Below are positions 1 through 9,499 of a stretch of 64,000 nt of DNA, one piece after another. The notes beneath the pieces are model-generated. The model did no database searches. It saw only the letters and a program-made list of their open reading frames with translations, and was not told where the DNA came from. The number at the start of each line of letters is the position of its first letter. The first letter of the stretch is position 1. The DNA lies in assembly GCA_022559985.1 (NCBI GenBank), contig JAFJTR010000024.1, forward strand, positions 248,001 through 312,000. Reading direction: 5' to 3'. Source of the DNA: Parastagonospora avenae f. sp. tritici 18332-5. Lineage: Eukaryota; Ascomycota; Dothideomycetes; Pleosporales; Phaeosphaeriaceae. A program made the position numbers and the translations under genes.

Positions 1-630
1 TGCAGGTACGAAAGATCATGTCAGCTCCCGATCGTCTAATGTTAAACAACGCGCAGGTTTACATACCATTGTCACCACACACACCGCACGATAGATACTC
101 TTCATACTCTGGACTGGGATCATTCTCTTCGTCCTGATTGCAGTAGCTGCCAAGAGATTAGGATTTGCATCTTCAGCTTCACGATCACGAACTCACATGC
201 ACACGTTGGGATCAGATCTGGCAGCCTCGACTTCTTCACCATTCTCACTCTCGGCCTGCCATGGGGCTTCCTCTTCTGACTCGGCGCCTGACTCGTCTTC
301 GCTGTCGCTGGTCTTGGCGTCAGAGGAGTGGGCCACAGCCTCTTCGTCGTTGTAGTCGTCTTCCTCATCTGAAGACGCAGCTCGGCGCAGGGCAATCTTG
401 ACAGCGCCTACTGGCTCGGCTTCATCCTCTTCGTCGTCGACTTCTTCACCTTCGGCATCCACGTCGGAGCCCTCGGCGTCTGTGCTGTGGCCATCAAGTT
501 GTGATATCTGTGCACCCGCGACCTGTTCCTGCTCGTACTCGTCGTCCATCTCGTAGTCGCCGTCAGCATCGATGTCCTCTGGGTCGGCGTTGCTCGCGGT
601 TTGGCCCATGAGCCTACCGGGCTCCGCCAT
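1..630 (-). CDS. MYST-type histone acetyltransferase (Sas3/Mst2-like), N-terminal part, cut by window edge
   Basis: Partial gene running off the left edge. Exons on the minus strand: 630-197, 146-67, then a donor (GTATGT) at 66; the second intron is still open at base 1, where a branch-like CTGAC and a terminal CTGCA suggest the acceptor lies at or just outside the edge. The first intron (196-147, 50 bp, GTGAGT..CAG) joins phase 2. The first ~140 residues are very acidic (Asp/Glu/Ser runs), typical of chromatin proteins. Across the splice the protein reads CIYC-(x20)-CGVCGDN, the spacing of the first half of a PHD-type zinc finger; the EEYLSCxxCGDN part resembles the finger preceding the MYST domain in MOZ/Sas3-type acetyltransferases. 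If right, it is the catalytic subunit of a NuA3-like nuclear complex acetylating histone H3. The catalytic domain is not in the window, so another PHD protein cannot be excluded. Start ATG at 630; a second ATG lies 7 codons later. Confidence 0.6.
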
Positions 631-1220
631 GGCGAAGGAGACGGCAGCCGCTAGCTTGGACGCAAGAAACGCCAGGGTCGCAGTATGTTTAGTATGTGGT
701 CTCTACTGCGGCGTTCGCGTGAGGGAGGGTCGCGGTGGTGATGTGTTCATGTGGTGGTGTGTAGGCGCGTCGTCGGATGTCGTGGCGCGTTTTCGCGAAC
801 CGTATAGGCGCCTACCGTACCAGTACCGTGTTTTTGTGCTCTGAAGTAGTCGTAAATGCGTTGGGTATGCCAGAGAATGATGCCAGAGGCCCGCAGTCGC
901 GTTGGTCGTGGTTGTGGGGATGTGGAGGGCGTCGATCGCCAGCGCGCGCAATTATATGGGCAAACGGGGGCACGGAAATGGGCTCTTAGTCGGCTCGTAG
1001 GGATGTGTGCTGCTGAGCGACACCGAGAATAATTGCAGCTGGGCGGCAGGATGCGTGGATGCGCCGTTCTGTCCGATTGAGGATGCGTAGCCTTTGCTTT
1101 GGAGTCTGGTGAGGCATGCCCGTGCGCTGCGAACGACCCTCTCACGATTCCGCCCATAGCTGCGCGATAAGACATCCGCAACCCACCCCAAACCACAGCG
1201 ACACACCCCCAACCGCAATC
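631..1220. promoter_or_regulatory. Divergent promoter between the Sas3-like gene and NDUFA1
   Basis: No gene seen. This 590-bp stretch separates two head-to-head start codons and must hold both promoters. It contains the 8-bp palindrome TTCGCGAA at 792-799 and the 10-bp palindrome TAGGCGCCTA at 805-814, close together. No clear TATA box was seen. The reading frames here overlap in several frames and look like noise. Confidence 0.6.
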
Positions 1221-1681
1221 ATGGGTGTCCCCTTCGAGGCTCTGCTGCCCTATGCGATTATGACCGGCGTAGGTTATCCGCCTTCATTGCCCGCCGCGGG
1301 CCCCGCTAACGGCACCTGCAGTTCTTCACATTCAGCGCCGTGTCTCTCGGAAAGCTCAAGGAGATCCAGAACGGAGGCAAGAGGCCCAGGCGCGGCATTG
1401 ATCAGTGGGACCAGGTCAGTTGTAACTCCTCCGGCGCATTGGAAACCCCGACTAACAGCCCTGCAGCAAAGTACGAGCACTTCACCATGACCTCATTGCA
1501 CTCACTGAACAGCTACAGTGATGGAGCGCGACCGACGCTTGACCGGCTTCATGCGAGGACAGACCGACAGGGCCGCTGCCCCGGCCGGCTTTGAGCTCAA
1601 CAACCCATGGAGGGTATGCATTGGATTGCAGCATGTCTGGCAGCTACTGACAGTGTACAGTGCGAGCAGCGATTCATCTAA
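1221..1681 (+). CDS. NDUFA1: NADH:ubiquinone oxidoreductase subunit NDUFA1/MWFE (complex I), 86 aa
   Basis: Small accessory subunit of mitochondrial complex I, anchored in the inner membrane by one N-terminal segment. Five exons: 1221-1268, 1322-1414, 1467-1470, 1519-1613, 1661-1681. Introns are 53, 52, 48 and 47 bp with GT..AG ends; branch-like CTAAC/CTGAAC/CTGAC precede the acceptors. The spliced product starts MGVPFEALLPYAIMTG, then a hydrophobic stretch, QNGGKRPRRGIDQWDQ, then MMERDRRLTGFMRGQTD and FELNNPW, matching the fungal NDUFA1-like family as I recall it. The third exon is only 4 nt (CAAA); without it, or with a single longer intron, no acceptor restores the frame, while with it the junction reads DQ-QM-MERD as expected. 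Total length is typical (80-90 aa). Convergent with the NAT gene; only 98 bp separate the stop codons. Confidence 0.88.
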
Positions 1682-1779
1682 GCGTGGACTGAGGATGGAG
1701 ACCAACATGTCAATACCGATCATGATACATCTGAATCAACCAATTAACTCTCTTTGATCTGCTACGTGCAATACTTTGT

Positions 1780-2712
1780 CTATTTGAGCTGCGATCCTAG
1801 TCCAAGAATGCCATCTCGCTCTGCCTCACCGAACTGGATGCCGAAGTACTTCTTGAGGGCGGCCAATCTCTCGGCCTCAGTCTCGAACACAACCTCCTCT
1901 TCCTTGACGCCATGGATCCGCCACTTGAGAGTGTTTCCGTTCAGGATTATGCTTCCCTTGTACCACCCTTCGTCATCCAGCAGCTTCTTATCGATAACGG
2001 CCAGTCTCGTGAAGAACAACTTGCGACTCGTCGATGTGAAGTAGTTCATGACGGAGTAATCGCACGGCAGAAACTCCACCTCGCTGTAGCAGTATTTCAT
2101 CTCCCACTCGGCTTCATCGTTTCTCCGATACTCGTACACCCATAGACGCTGGCTCGGGTCCGTGTTTCCCGGGATATTACGCCATTGTAGACGCACTGTG
2201 GCTGGACTTATGTGCGGTTGGATAGTGCCTGAGTGGTCCAATGGCATAGGAACCAATGGTACCTCAGCTCCAAAGCCTACGTCCACGTGGTACTTGGTGT
2301 CGCCGATGGTAATGAAGTTGAGCATGTGACCCCAGCCAGTCCAAGAGCCATTCTCCCATACTCGCCCGCCCCCGGAGTAGATGTTGAACCCCAAGGTACG
2401 GAGAAGCGTTCCGAACAGAGCATTGTTCTCCATGCAGTACCCACCGCGGCCATTGTTGTCTGCTATAATCTTCTTGAACAGCTCGTTTGGGTGTACCGAT
2501 ATCTGGTGATGTGCCGAATAGTGCAGCGTCAGGTTTTCGAAGGGAACTGCTGCCAAGTGATGTTTCTGCAGCAGTGCGAGATATCTCAGAGCATCCTCGT
2601 CCTTCAACGGCGTGACATCATAGCACCTCTTTCCCGCAGGTATCTCAAGTCGCTCAAAGTAGCTTGTAACTTGATCTTTGGTGAGTATCACTCTCGGTCG
2701 GTCCGCAGCCAT
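1780..2712 (-). CDS. Arylamine N-acetyltransferase (NAT)
   Basis: Cytosolic enzyme that transfers acetyl (in some fungi malonyl) groups from CoA to arylamines and hydrazines; fungal members are known for detoxifying benzoxazinone-derived plant defence compounds. Single exon, 310 residues from the ATG at 2712. The catalytic triad of the family is visible: Cys93 in RGGYCMENN, His129 in TGWGHMLNF and Asp144 in YHVDVGFG. The conserved PFENLTLHY stretch lies upstream of the triad. The frame is open to an ATG at 2820, which would add 36 residues unlike the family; I prefer 2712 because the product then has the usual NAT length and starts near the conserved part. No introns are needed. Substrate and acyl donor preference cannot be read from the sequence. 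Confidence 0.93.
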   Translation of the reverse strand: MAADRPRVILTKDQVTSYFERLEIPAGKRCYDVTPLKDEDALRYLALLQKHHLAAVPFENLTLHYSAHHQISVHPNELFKKIIADNNGRGGYCMENNALFGTLLRTLGFNIYSGGGRVWENGSWTGWGHMLNFITIGDTKYHVDVGFGAEVPLVPMPLDHSGTIQPHISPATVRLQWRNIPGNTDPSQRLWVYEYRRNDEAEWEMKYCYSEVEFLPCDYSVMNYFTSTSRKLFFTRLAVIDKKLLDDEGWYKGSIILNGNTLKWRIHGVKEEEVVFETEAERLAALKKYFGIQFGEAERDGILGLGSQLK

Positions 2713-3260
2713 GTCGACGTCTGTACAGTGATGGTTTGATGTAAATCTTAATTTGGTAGTTGCAGATCGGCGTTCATGCAACACGTGGGAGAATCGTGTA
2801 GCAGCGCAGATGGACTTCACACAACATAGGATTTACAGCAGAGACTATAATAGCGGTGCGGAAAGAAGCCGTCCATGCCAATGCTGGCACTACGTGTCGT
2901 CAAGCATACAGCGATTTATAATCGTTTCTGGCTCGCCCGGTGGGTCCTCGAGGTGAATGTGTTCCTGCCAAACGCTAGCAGACTAGGCTAGCCGCGGTGA
3001 TCCCGCCCGTACCCCTTTGAGACCCATGTCGCAACCGTCCAGCGTCTCCCAGCGATAGATGCTACCTGCTAGTTCTCGCGCCGCGCTCTCCTGAGTGAAG
3101 ACAATACTCTCGCTATGCGTCGCTCACCGTGAATTCCTTTCTTGCTCGCTCGACTGCGGGTCTGGCCGTCCTCTACATATCAAACGCTTTTTCCGTCCGG
3201 ACTTCACCTGCGCCTCGCACTCAAGACTCGCGCTTCTCAATTTTTGGACGACACACCATT
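2713..3260. promoter_or_regulatory. Divergent promoter between NAT and the Uds1 protein
   Basis: No gene seen. The right part is in frame with the downstream coding sequence from about 3129, but there is no ATG there until 3261, so it is taken as 5' untranslated sequence. No convincing known motif was recognised. Confidence 0.5.
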
Positions 3261-6200
3261 ATGAACAGCCTAGCATTGCGCAGGCAGCAGACATGGGCGG
3301 GCGACAATGCCCTCAGTCCGCGCCCTCTGTACGACTTCCCTTCGCCGACTTCCAACTACCCCTCCGGCGTAGGCGCGCCGTCCCCCAGCTTCTATCCCAT
3401 GGCCTACCAGATCTCTCCGCGATTCGGTGCTAGTGCTTTCATTCCACCACCAGATGTTTTCGGAGACGGGCGCAAAGAGGCAGCGCAAGACAATGGGCCG
3501 TTTACACCGCGCGCATTGCGGAAGCGCAACTCTGAGGTGCTGAACACAGATCCTGTGGCTATGCACTTGCTAGTGGAGACGGCTATGGGCGACAGCTCAA
3601 ATTTTGACGTCCTCACGGTGGAAGAGGTGGAAGCACTGAAGCAGGAGCAGAAGACACTGGATGCGCGGCTGGCGACAGTGCGGAAGAAGCTGGAGTCCGA
3701 GACGAAGATTCGCGACGCGACACGCTCGCTGAGCCGTCTAGCATCGAAGAAGGAGAATGGACACACCCGTGGAGTGGGCAGCAAAGGCAGCAACGCAGTA
3801 CAGGATCCCAAGTCGCAGGAGGGTCTGGATGCGAGCAACAAGAAGGTCGAGGAGCTGATCAGGGATCTTCTGGAGACCGAGTCCCGTATGCGCATGATCG
3901 ACATGCAACTGCTGATGCACACCGCTGCTGTGCTGCAGCTCACACACAAAGGCCCCAAGAAGCGGAACGATGGCTCTGGCATGTCGGACGACGGTTATCG
4001 AAGACCCGACAGCCCCGCTAGTTTGGAAACATACGATATTGGGCGCGCAAACGGTGCGCGTGGGGACGAGTACTTCGACGAGAGGAGCTTCTACCGCACT
4101 CCAGAGAACCTGGACACGCTCATGAACGTGCTGCAAAGTGGGGTACTCCACCAACCGGCGCCGTCTGAGGGTCAGAGCGAGGCCATGGGCAAGACAGCAA
4201 GGCGCCTCCAGGAGCTGAACGAGAAGCTGAGAGCATTGCTTGTTCAGTTCAATCCCGAGCGCGCAGACGACTTCGCCATACCGCCAAGTACTCCAGGCGA
4301 ATCACCCAACGCCTTACTGGACCGCCAGCTCGAACTTCTCGATGAGGGTCTTCGCAACATCAGCACCGAACATGCGAACATGAGAGGCAAATCTAGGCAT
4401 CCTTTGAGCGAAGTCGAAGGACGCCTCGAAGGCATCAACAATCAGCTTTACGCCGTGCTCAGCCGGTCCAACACCGAAGGAACCGAAGAGACTACTCCGC
4501 CGCCTGCCGTCACGGGTAGTGATCCCACGGAACAGCTGAACTACATGGAGAATGCATTCTATAACTTGGAGCAAGCTCAGTATGCGTTGAAGGAGCAAAT
4601 CGATGATTTGAAATTCTACGCCGAAAACAATGGGCAATCAGACTTGTCAGACAAGTACGAGACCACGCTCAAAAGTCTTTGGCAGACCATCCAGACTGGT
4701 GAGGAGGAGGCCCGTGAACGGAAACGCGAGCGCCGCCGCCTGCTGGAACAAGACCCCGATGCCGAAGAACAACTATCACCAGACGAGGACTACAACGCCA
4801 ACGAGGCATTCTCACTCGCAGCATTTTCTGCCAAGGTCCAGTTACTGTTCCGCCGTGCCACCACTTTGAAGGACAAGCAATCCGTGCTTTTGCGACAAAT
4901 TAAACAGCAGCGTGAGCTGAACAGCAAATCCGATGCCCAGAAAGAGGCGGACTTCGAAAGACTCAACAATCAAGTGCTTAGCGCAAGATCTGAGAAGATG
5001 TCTATGGAGAACGAATTGGAGCGTGCCATTGGCCAATTGCAGCAGTTTGATGGACAAAAGTCACCGACAGAGACGTCGGCGTTGCAAGAGCGTAATGCAG
5101 GACTTGAGGCCCAACTCATCAATGTACAGGAGCGGGCTGTGGCATTCGAGACTGACCTCAAGAGTGCCAAGGAGCGCACAATAGCCTATGAGAGTCAACT
5201 CAAGGATGTACAAGAACGCGCGGTTGCCTTCCAAAGGCAATTGCAAGAAGCCGAGGAGCGCGCCCAGGCTCTCGAGAAGGAGTTGCAAGACAAAGAAGAG
5301 CACCATAGTGCATCTAGCGTACAAGTCCGTGAGGCCAGTGAACGCAGTGCCAGCTACGAGGCCCAGATACGAGACGCTCAAGAACGCGCTGTCGCTCTCG
5401 AAAACAAGCTTAGAGAAACCCAGGACGAAGCACGCGCGGAGCAGGCTAGACAGGCTACAATCCAGTCCGAACTCTCGGACTCTGCTGCGAAGATCGACGA
5501 TATCATGACCGCTCTCAAACAAGCGACGATGGACAAGGAAGCCGCAGAAGCACGTTCACTTGAGACTACAAACAGCCTAAACGCCAAAGAAGAAGAATTC
5601 CGCAACCTTGAGGGCGAAATTGTGCGTCTTACCACCGAGCTAACTTTCGCCAAAGCGGAGCTCGACGGGGCTTATGGCACTCGCGCACAACGTGCTGCCG
5701 ATTCTGCCGCCAATCCAGCCATTAAGAAGGAGCTGGACGAGTTGACCGAGAAGAATCAAGCCCTCGTTGATGAGCTCGCCGCGCTGCGAAAAGTGCAAGA
5801 CATAGCATCTCAGTCCGAAGCTGAAGCTCGTCAATCTGAGCGTAACCTCAAAGCCGAGCTCTCAGGCATGGCTTCCGAGTACGAGGCTCTCACTCGCGAC
5901 GCTATACAGAACGAGAAGGATCGTGACATCCTCGAATCACAGATTGACAAGCTGCGCGACGACAAGGAAGCCCTCGAGCGCGAGCTAAGCGACGAGAAAG
6001 TCAAGTGGCTTGGTGTACGAAGTCCAGGCATGCCCAGCCCAGCAGCCACTGGACAACCCGACATGGGTGCTACAAGCATCAGAATGTTGAGGGAGGACTT
6101 CAGGAAGATGATGAGAGATCGTACTGCGGAAGGCTTGAAGGCACTGAGGGTGAGTCTACCCATGGTGTTCATATCAATGAAAGATGCTAACAAAACCACC

Positions 6201-6304
6201 AGGCCGAGCAAGAAGAACGAAGAAGACTGGAAGCGTTGGTCCGACAATTACGAAAAGACGCGAACCCACGATCGAACTTGTCAAAGACGACTGTGGCAAC
6301 TTGA
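3261..6304 (+). CDS. Uds1-domain coiled-coil protein (up-regulated during septation family), 996 aa
   Basis: Two exons: 3261-6149 and 6203-6304; the 53-bp intron (GTGAGT..CAG, branch GCTAAC) is needed because the unspliced frame continues into non-coding-like sequence, whereas splicing gives a basic coiled-coil tail ending ...KTTVAT. Residues about 1-95 are Pro/Ser-rich and disordered. Residues about 98-165 (HLLVETAMGDSSNFDVLTVEEVEALKQ... in pieces) match the Uds1 domain named for the fission yeast septation-induced protein. Most of the rest, about 270-960, is long alpha-helical coiled coil, with heptad-like imperfect repeats around QERAVAFE/YESQLKD/QERAVAFQ near residues 610-710. Likely a structural or scaffolding protein at septa or the cell cortex; that role is inferred from the family. 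I chose the ATG at 3261 because upstream in-frame codons lack an ATG. Confidence 0.85.
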
Positions 6305-6957
6305 AAAGGGATTCCTGAGACACGACTACAATACATCTAATTGCAAATACCCAGCGTTATGTCCATCGCATTGTACCGGCGTTCAAAATGGTGGATGGGA
6401 AGCATATAGAAGCACACACATCAAATACAAAACATCATTCTTGTATGTGAGCAAGACGAGTACAAGCATCTTACTATCAAACTACCTCCGCACTTGACCG
6501 AAGGGACCTACCTTGCTGGCCCGGGGTTCCCCAATCCATCCCTCAGTTCTAGCCATCAAACCTTGTTTTCGCGAACATGGTCGTTCGTCTTCCATGCAGG
6601 TCGCATGACGGAAAAATTCATGATTGCTCGAATATAGCCGAGAACCTGGGCACCGAAGTCACGGTCCAAAAGTGGAAGGGCATCCGTGGGGCAGCTAGTC
6701 ACTGTACGGAAAGAGCTCCGATCGACAGGCACATCTTCCCCGCAAAATCTCCAGCTTTCGAGAAGTTCCCTGCAATGACGATGGGTTCGGACAGGATTGA
6801 GCCGATGGCCCGGCTCCATGTGACGAAGATCAACATGATATCGTATTCTTTTAGCAAGGTTGCCGATGGGACGTTGAGGCTCTACCAAGGCCGCCTCGGT
6901 TGCTGTGGTCTTTAAAAGTCGGGGACGTCCTCTGGAGATGTAAGCTTCACGGTCAAG
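6305..6957. other. Intergenic: Uds1 3' region and GH5 promoter
   Basis: Overlapping frames on both strands around 6556-6915 were examined; neither resembles a known protein nor has splice signals tying it to a neighbour. TTTAAAAG at 6911-6918, about 40 bp before the GH5 start, could be a weak TATA-like element. Confidence 0.5.
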
Positions 6958-8419
6958 ATGTTTGGTCTCAAGGTTCTACTCACGTCTGCGATTGTGGGTG
7001 CTGTTGCTTCGGCTGGGTACCTCCCAGCTGTCAATAGCGATGCGCCTTTTCGGTACAATGCGCGAAGGCAAGTTGCCAATGGCACTTCGCCCACCTTCAA
7101 TGGGCCGTACAATACGCAGGGAAGAGATATTGTAGACAGTAAGGGAGAGAAGGTTACCTGGGCTGGTGTGAACTGGCCTATGAGTGGTGAGTTGTTTGCA
7201 AATGGCCGTAAAAAACATAGACTGACCATTCGGAACAGGCGAGACCATGATTCCTGAGGGTCTCGAATGGGCCTCTGCGGAAGAGATCCTAGACGACATT
7301 GCGAGCGTAGGCTTCAACTACATCCGCATGGGCTACGCCATTGAGATGATCGACCAAGTCTACGATCGCAATGGCGAAGACGTACCTCTCGAAGTCGCTA
7401 TGATCCACGCCCTTGGATACGTAAATGGCACCAAAGTCACGAATGAAATCATCCAGAAGAATCCCGGCTGGACTACCCAGACCACGCGCTTCGAGATCTG
7501 GAGCGACATCACCCGCATTGCTGCGACCAAGGGCATCTTCATCAGCCCCGACGTCCACGTCGGAAAGGCACAATGGTGCTGCTCCCACATCGACGGCAAC
7601 GCGTGGTTCGACGACCTCAACTTTAACGCAACGCACTGGCGCCGCGGCCTCTCCTACGTCGCCAAATGGGCCCAAGACCACCCCAACGTCGTCAGCATGT
7701 CACTCCGCAACGAGCTGCGCGAGTCCTGGAACGTCACCGACCTGTACTACAATTGGGAGACGCTCGTAGGCAACATGACCGCGGGCGCCGACGCCATCCA
7801 CGCCGCCAACCCCAACATACTCATCATCTGGTCCGGCATGCAATACGGGCAAGATCTCTCCGCGCTGACTACCGGCAAAAACTACCTCACAGCCCCCTGC
7901 TACAAGTGCACCGCGATCCGCGACGCCGCGCGCCGCGAACCCAAGGTCTTCAACGTCGCCGACCACGCCTGGGCCGACAAACTCGTCTGGGAAATCCACC
8001 TCTACAGCATGTCCGAAGACATCGACACGGGCACCTGCGACATCATCAAAGCGAATTTCTTCCGCAACGGATTCAACGCTATGGGCTTCGATACCCCCGC
8101 CGCATGCAACGTCACGGGCGATTGTCCAAAGGCTGTGCGCGAGACGCCGGTTATTATTAGCGAGTTTGGATGGGCGCAGGATGAGACGCTGTTTAATCAT
8201 ACGCTCACGCAGTGCTTGAAGGAATACACGCTGGAGCACAAGATTAGCTGGATGATGTGGAGTGTGGCGGGGAGTTATCGGATTCGCTCGGGGATTCAGG
8301 GGTTTGTGGATACGTGGGGGATGACGAATGCAGATTGGACGGGGTGGCTGTACGAGAAGGGGATTGAGGAGTTTTGGAAGCCGTGGGTGGAGGGGATGGG
8401 AGTTACGAAGGTTGTATAG
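6958..8419 (+). CDS. Secreted glycoside hydrolase family 5 enzyme, 469 aa
   Basis: Two exons: 6958-7186 and 7239-8419, intron 52 bp (GTGAGT..CAG, branch CTGAC), phase 1. The N-terminus MFGLKVLLTSAIVGAVASA is a signal peptide, so the enzyme is exported. The GH5 fold is indicated by VTWAGVNWPMSG near the N-terminus, the acid/base glutamate Glu235 in SLRNELRE, and the nucleophile Glu385 in VIISEFGW. Several N-x-S/T sites (for example NGT, NAT, NVT, NMT, NHT) and paired cysteines fit a secreted glycoprotein. GH5 members cleave beta-linked polysaccharides (cellulose, mannan, beta-1,3- or beta-1,6-glucan); I cannot assign the subfamily or substrate. No carbohydrate-binding module is present. Codon third positions are strongly G/C in the middle of exon 2 and less so near the 3' end. 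Confidence 0.92.
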
Positions 8420-9499
8420 GAGGTGGGAGGGTAAGAATTGGATGGGTGGGTCGGTGGGGATGTAATGGATTAATGATGCTTCTAATGCCTGCTTGCCTGC
8501 AACGACTTAGTATTCGTACGTTGATGACGTGAAGCAAGTGCCGGGAGCTATACGAGATATCATAGCTTGTGCCTCAACCAGGTGAATTCAAGGTTCAACG
8601 TGATGAGTAATTATCGAAATTAGTGGTGTAATTGGTTGGTAGCATCTTGTATTGAAAGAGTTGTAGATGGAGAGTATTAGATTTGTAACGTGAGATCAAG
8701 TTACGTATAATGATCCAGTGTTGACGGACATGTTGAGGTCTCATTGACTCCAGAGTTGCGGATGGGAACGAGAAGAATAAATTACTGGGTCTCTAAGTCT
8801 GGCAGTAAGTTACGATTTTGACCCAGTGCAGGGCACCTTGCAAGTCCCGAGAATGTGGACAATCAGATCGACTTAGTATGCCGCACAAGTGCGTAGTCCG
8901 AGAACAGCTATATGGTGTGGAGATTGACCTTCTATGAGGGGTGCTTAGCACAGACTCTTCTCGCGAATCTGGCAAAGCAACGCGCTTTCCTACATCCATA
9001 GGCGTGCTGCTATTACACAACGACCTGATGGCAACGCTACTATCACCAGATCGCGAAGCAGACGCGTAAAAGGACTTGTTGCAGGCTGCAACACGCGCCG
9101 GAAGTGCATCTTACGGCATTGAAACGCTACCTCCTTTTCACGATGGGGCTATGTCTATTCTAGCACAGAACTTTAATCCACTCCGCTGCAGCACCGCGTT
9201 TAGAGACGCGATCATCTTTCGCAGCGAGTTGGCGAAGAAACTTTCACCTTTCATCTCTCACGTTCAATGCGGGACACACTAGTACTAGATTGGTTAGCGC
9301 AAGAGGGCCCTGGACAACAACGCGTCCAAAACAAACGAAGGCCCTCCTAAACACAACAGCCCCTCCACGTTTCTCACCACCACCCTCGTTTCTTCTACTA
9401 ACCCCATGCCACCCGCTCATACCTCGCGAATCTGAGCCGTTTCCTTCTCTTACCCACCGTCGCAGGCTTGCAGCCAACTGCAATCGCCCACACCCTGCC
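8420..9499. promoter_or_regulatory. Intergenic: GH5 3' end and TOP2 promoter
   Basis: No gene seen in 1.08 kb. ACGCGT, the MluI cell-cycle box core known from yeast MBF targets, occurs at 9062-9067 and 9320-9325, that is about 435 and 180 bp before the TOP2 start codon; related ACGCG cores lie near 8978 and 9208. Pyrimidine-rich tracts at 9360-9415 are typical for fungal core promoters. Regulation is inferred only. Confidence 0.5.

Noticed and set aside
2713..2820. N-terminal extension of the arylamine N-acetyltransferase from the ATG at 2820
   Set aside because: The added 36 residues do not resemble the family, and the product from 2712 already has the usual NAT length.
3129..3260. N-terminal extension of the Uds1 protein
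   Set aside because: The frame is open but there is no ATG; only a GTG, which is not expected to start a fungal nuclear gene.
7666..8239. Long alternative frames on both strands inside the GH5 gene
   Set aside because: They overlap a complete GH5 coding sequence with intact catalytic residues; their openness reflects the G/C-rich third positions.
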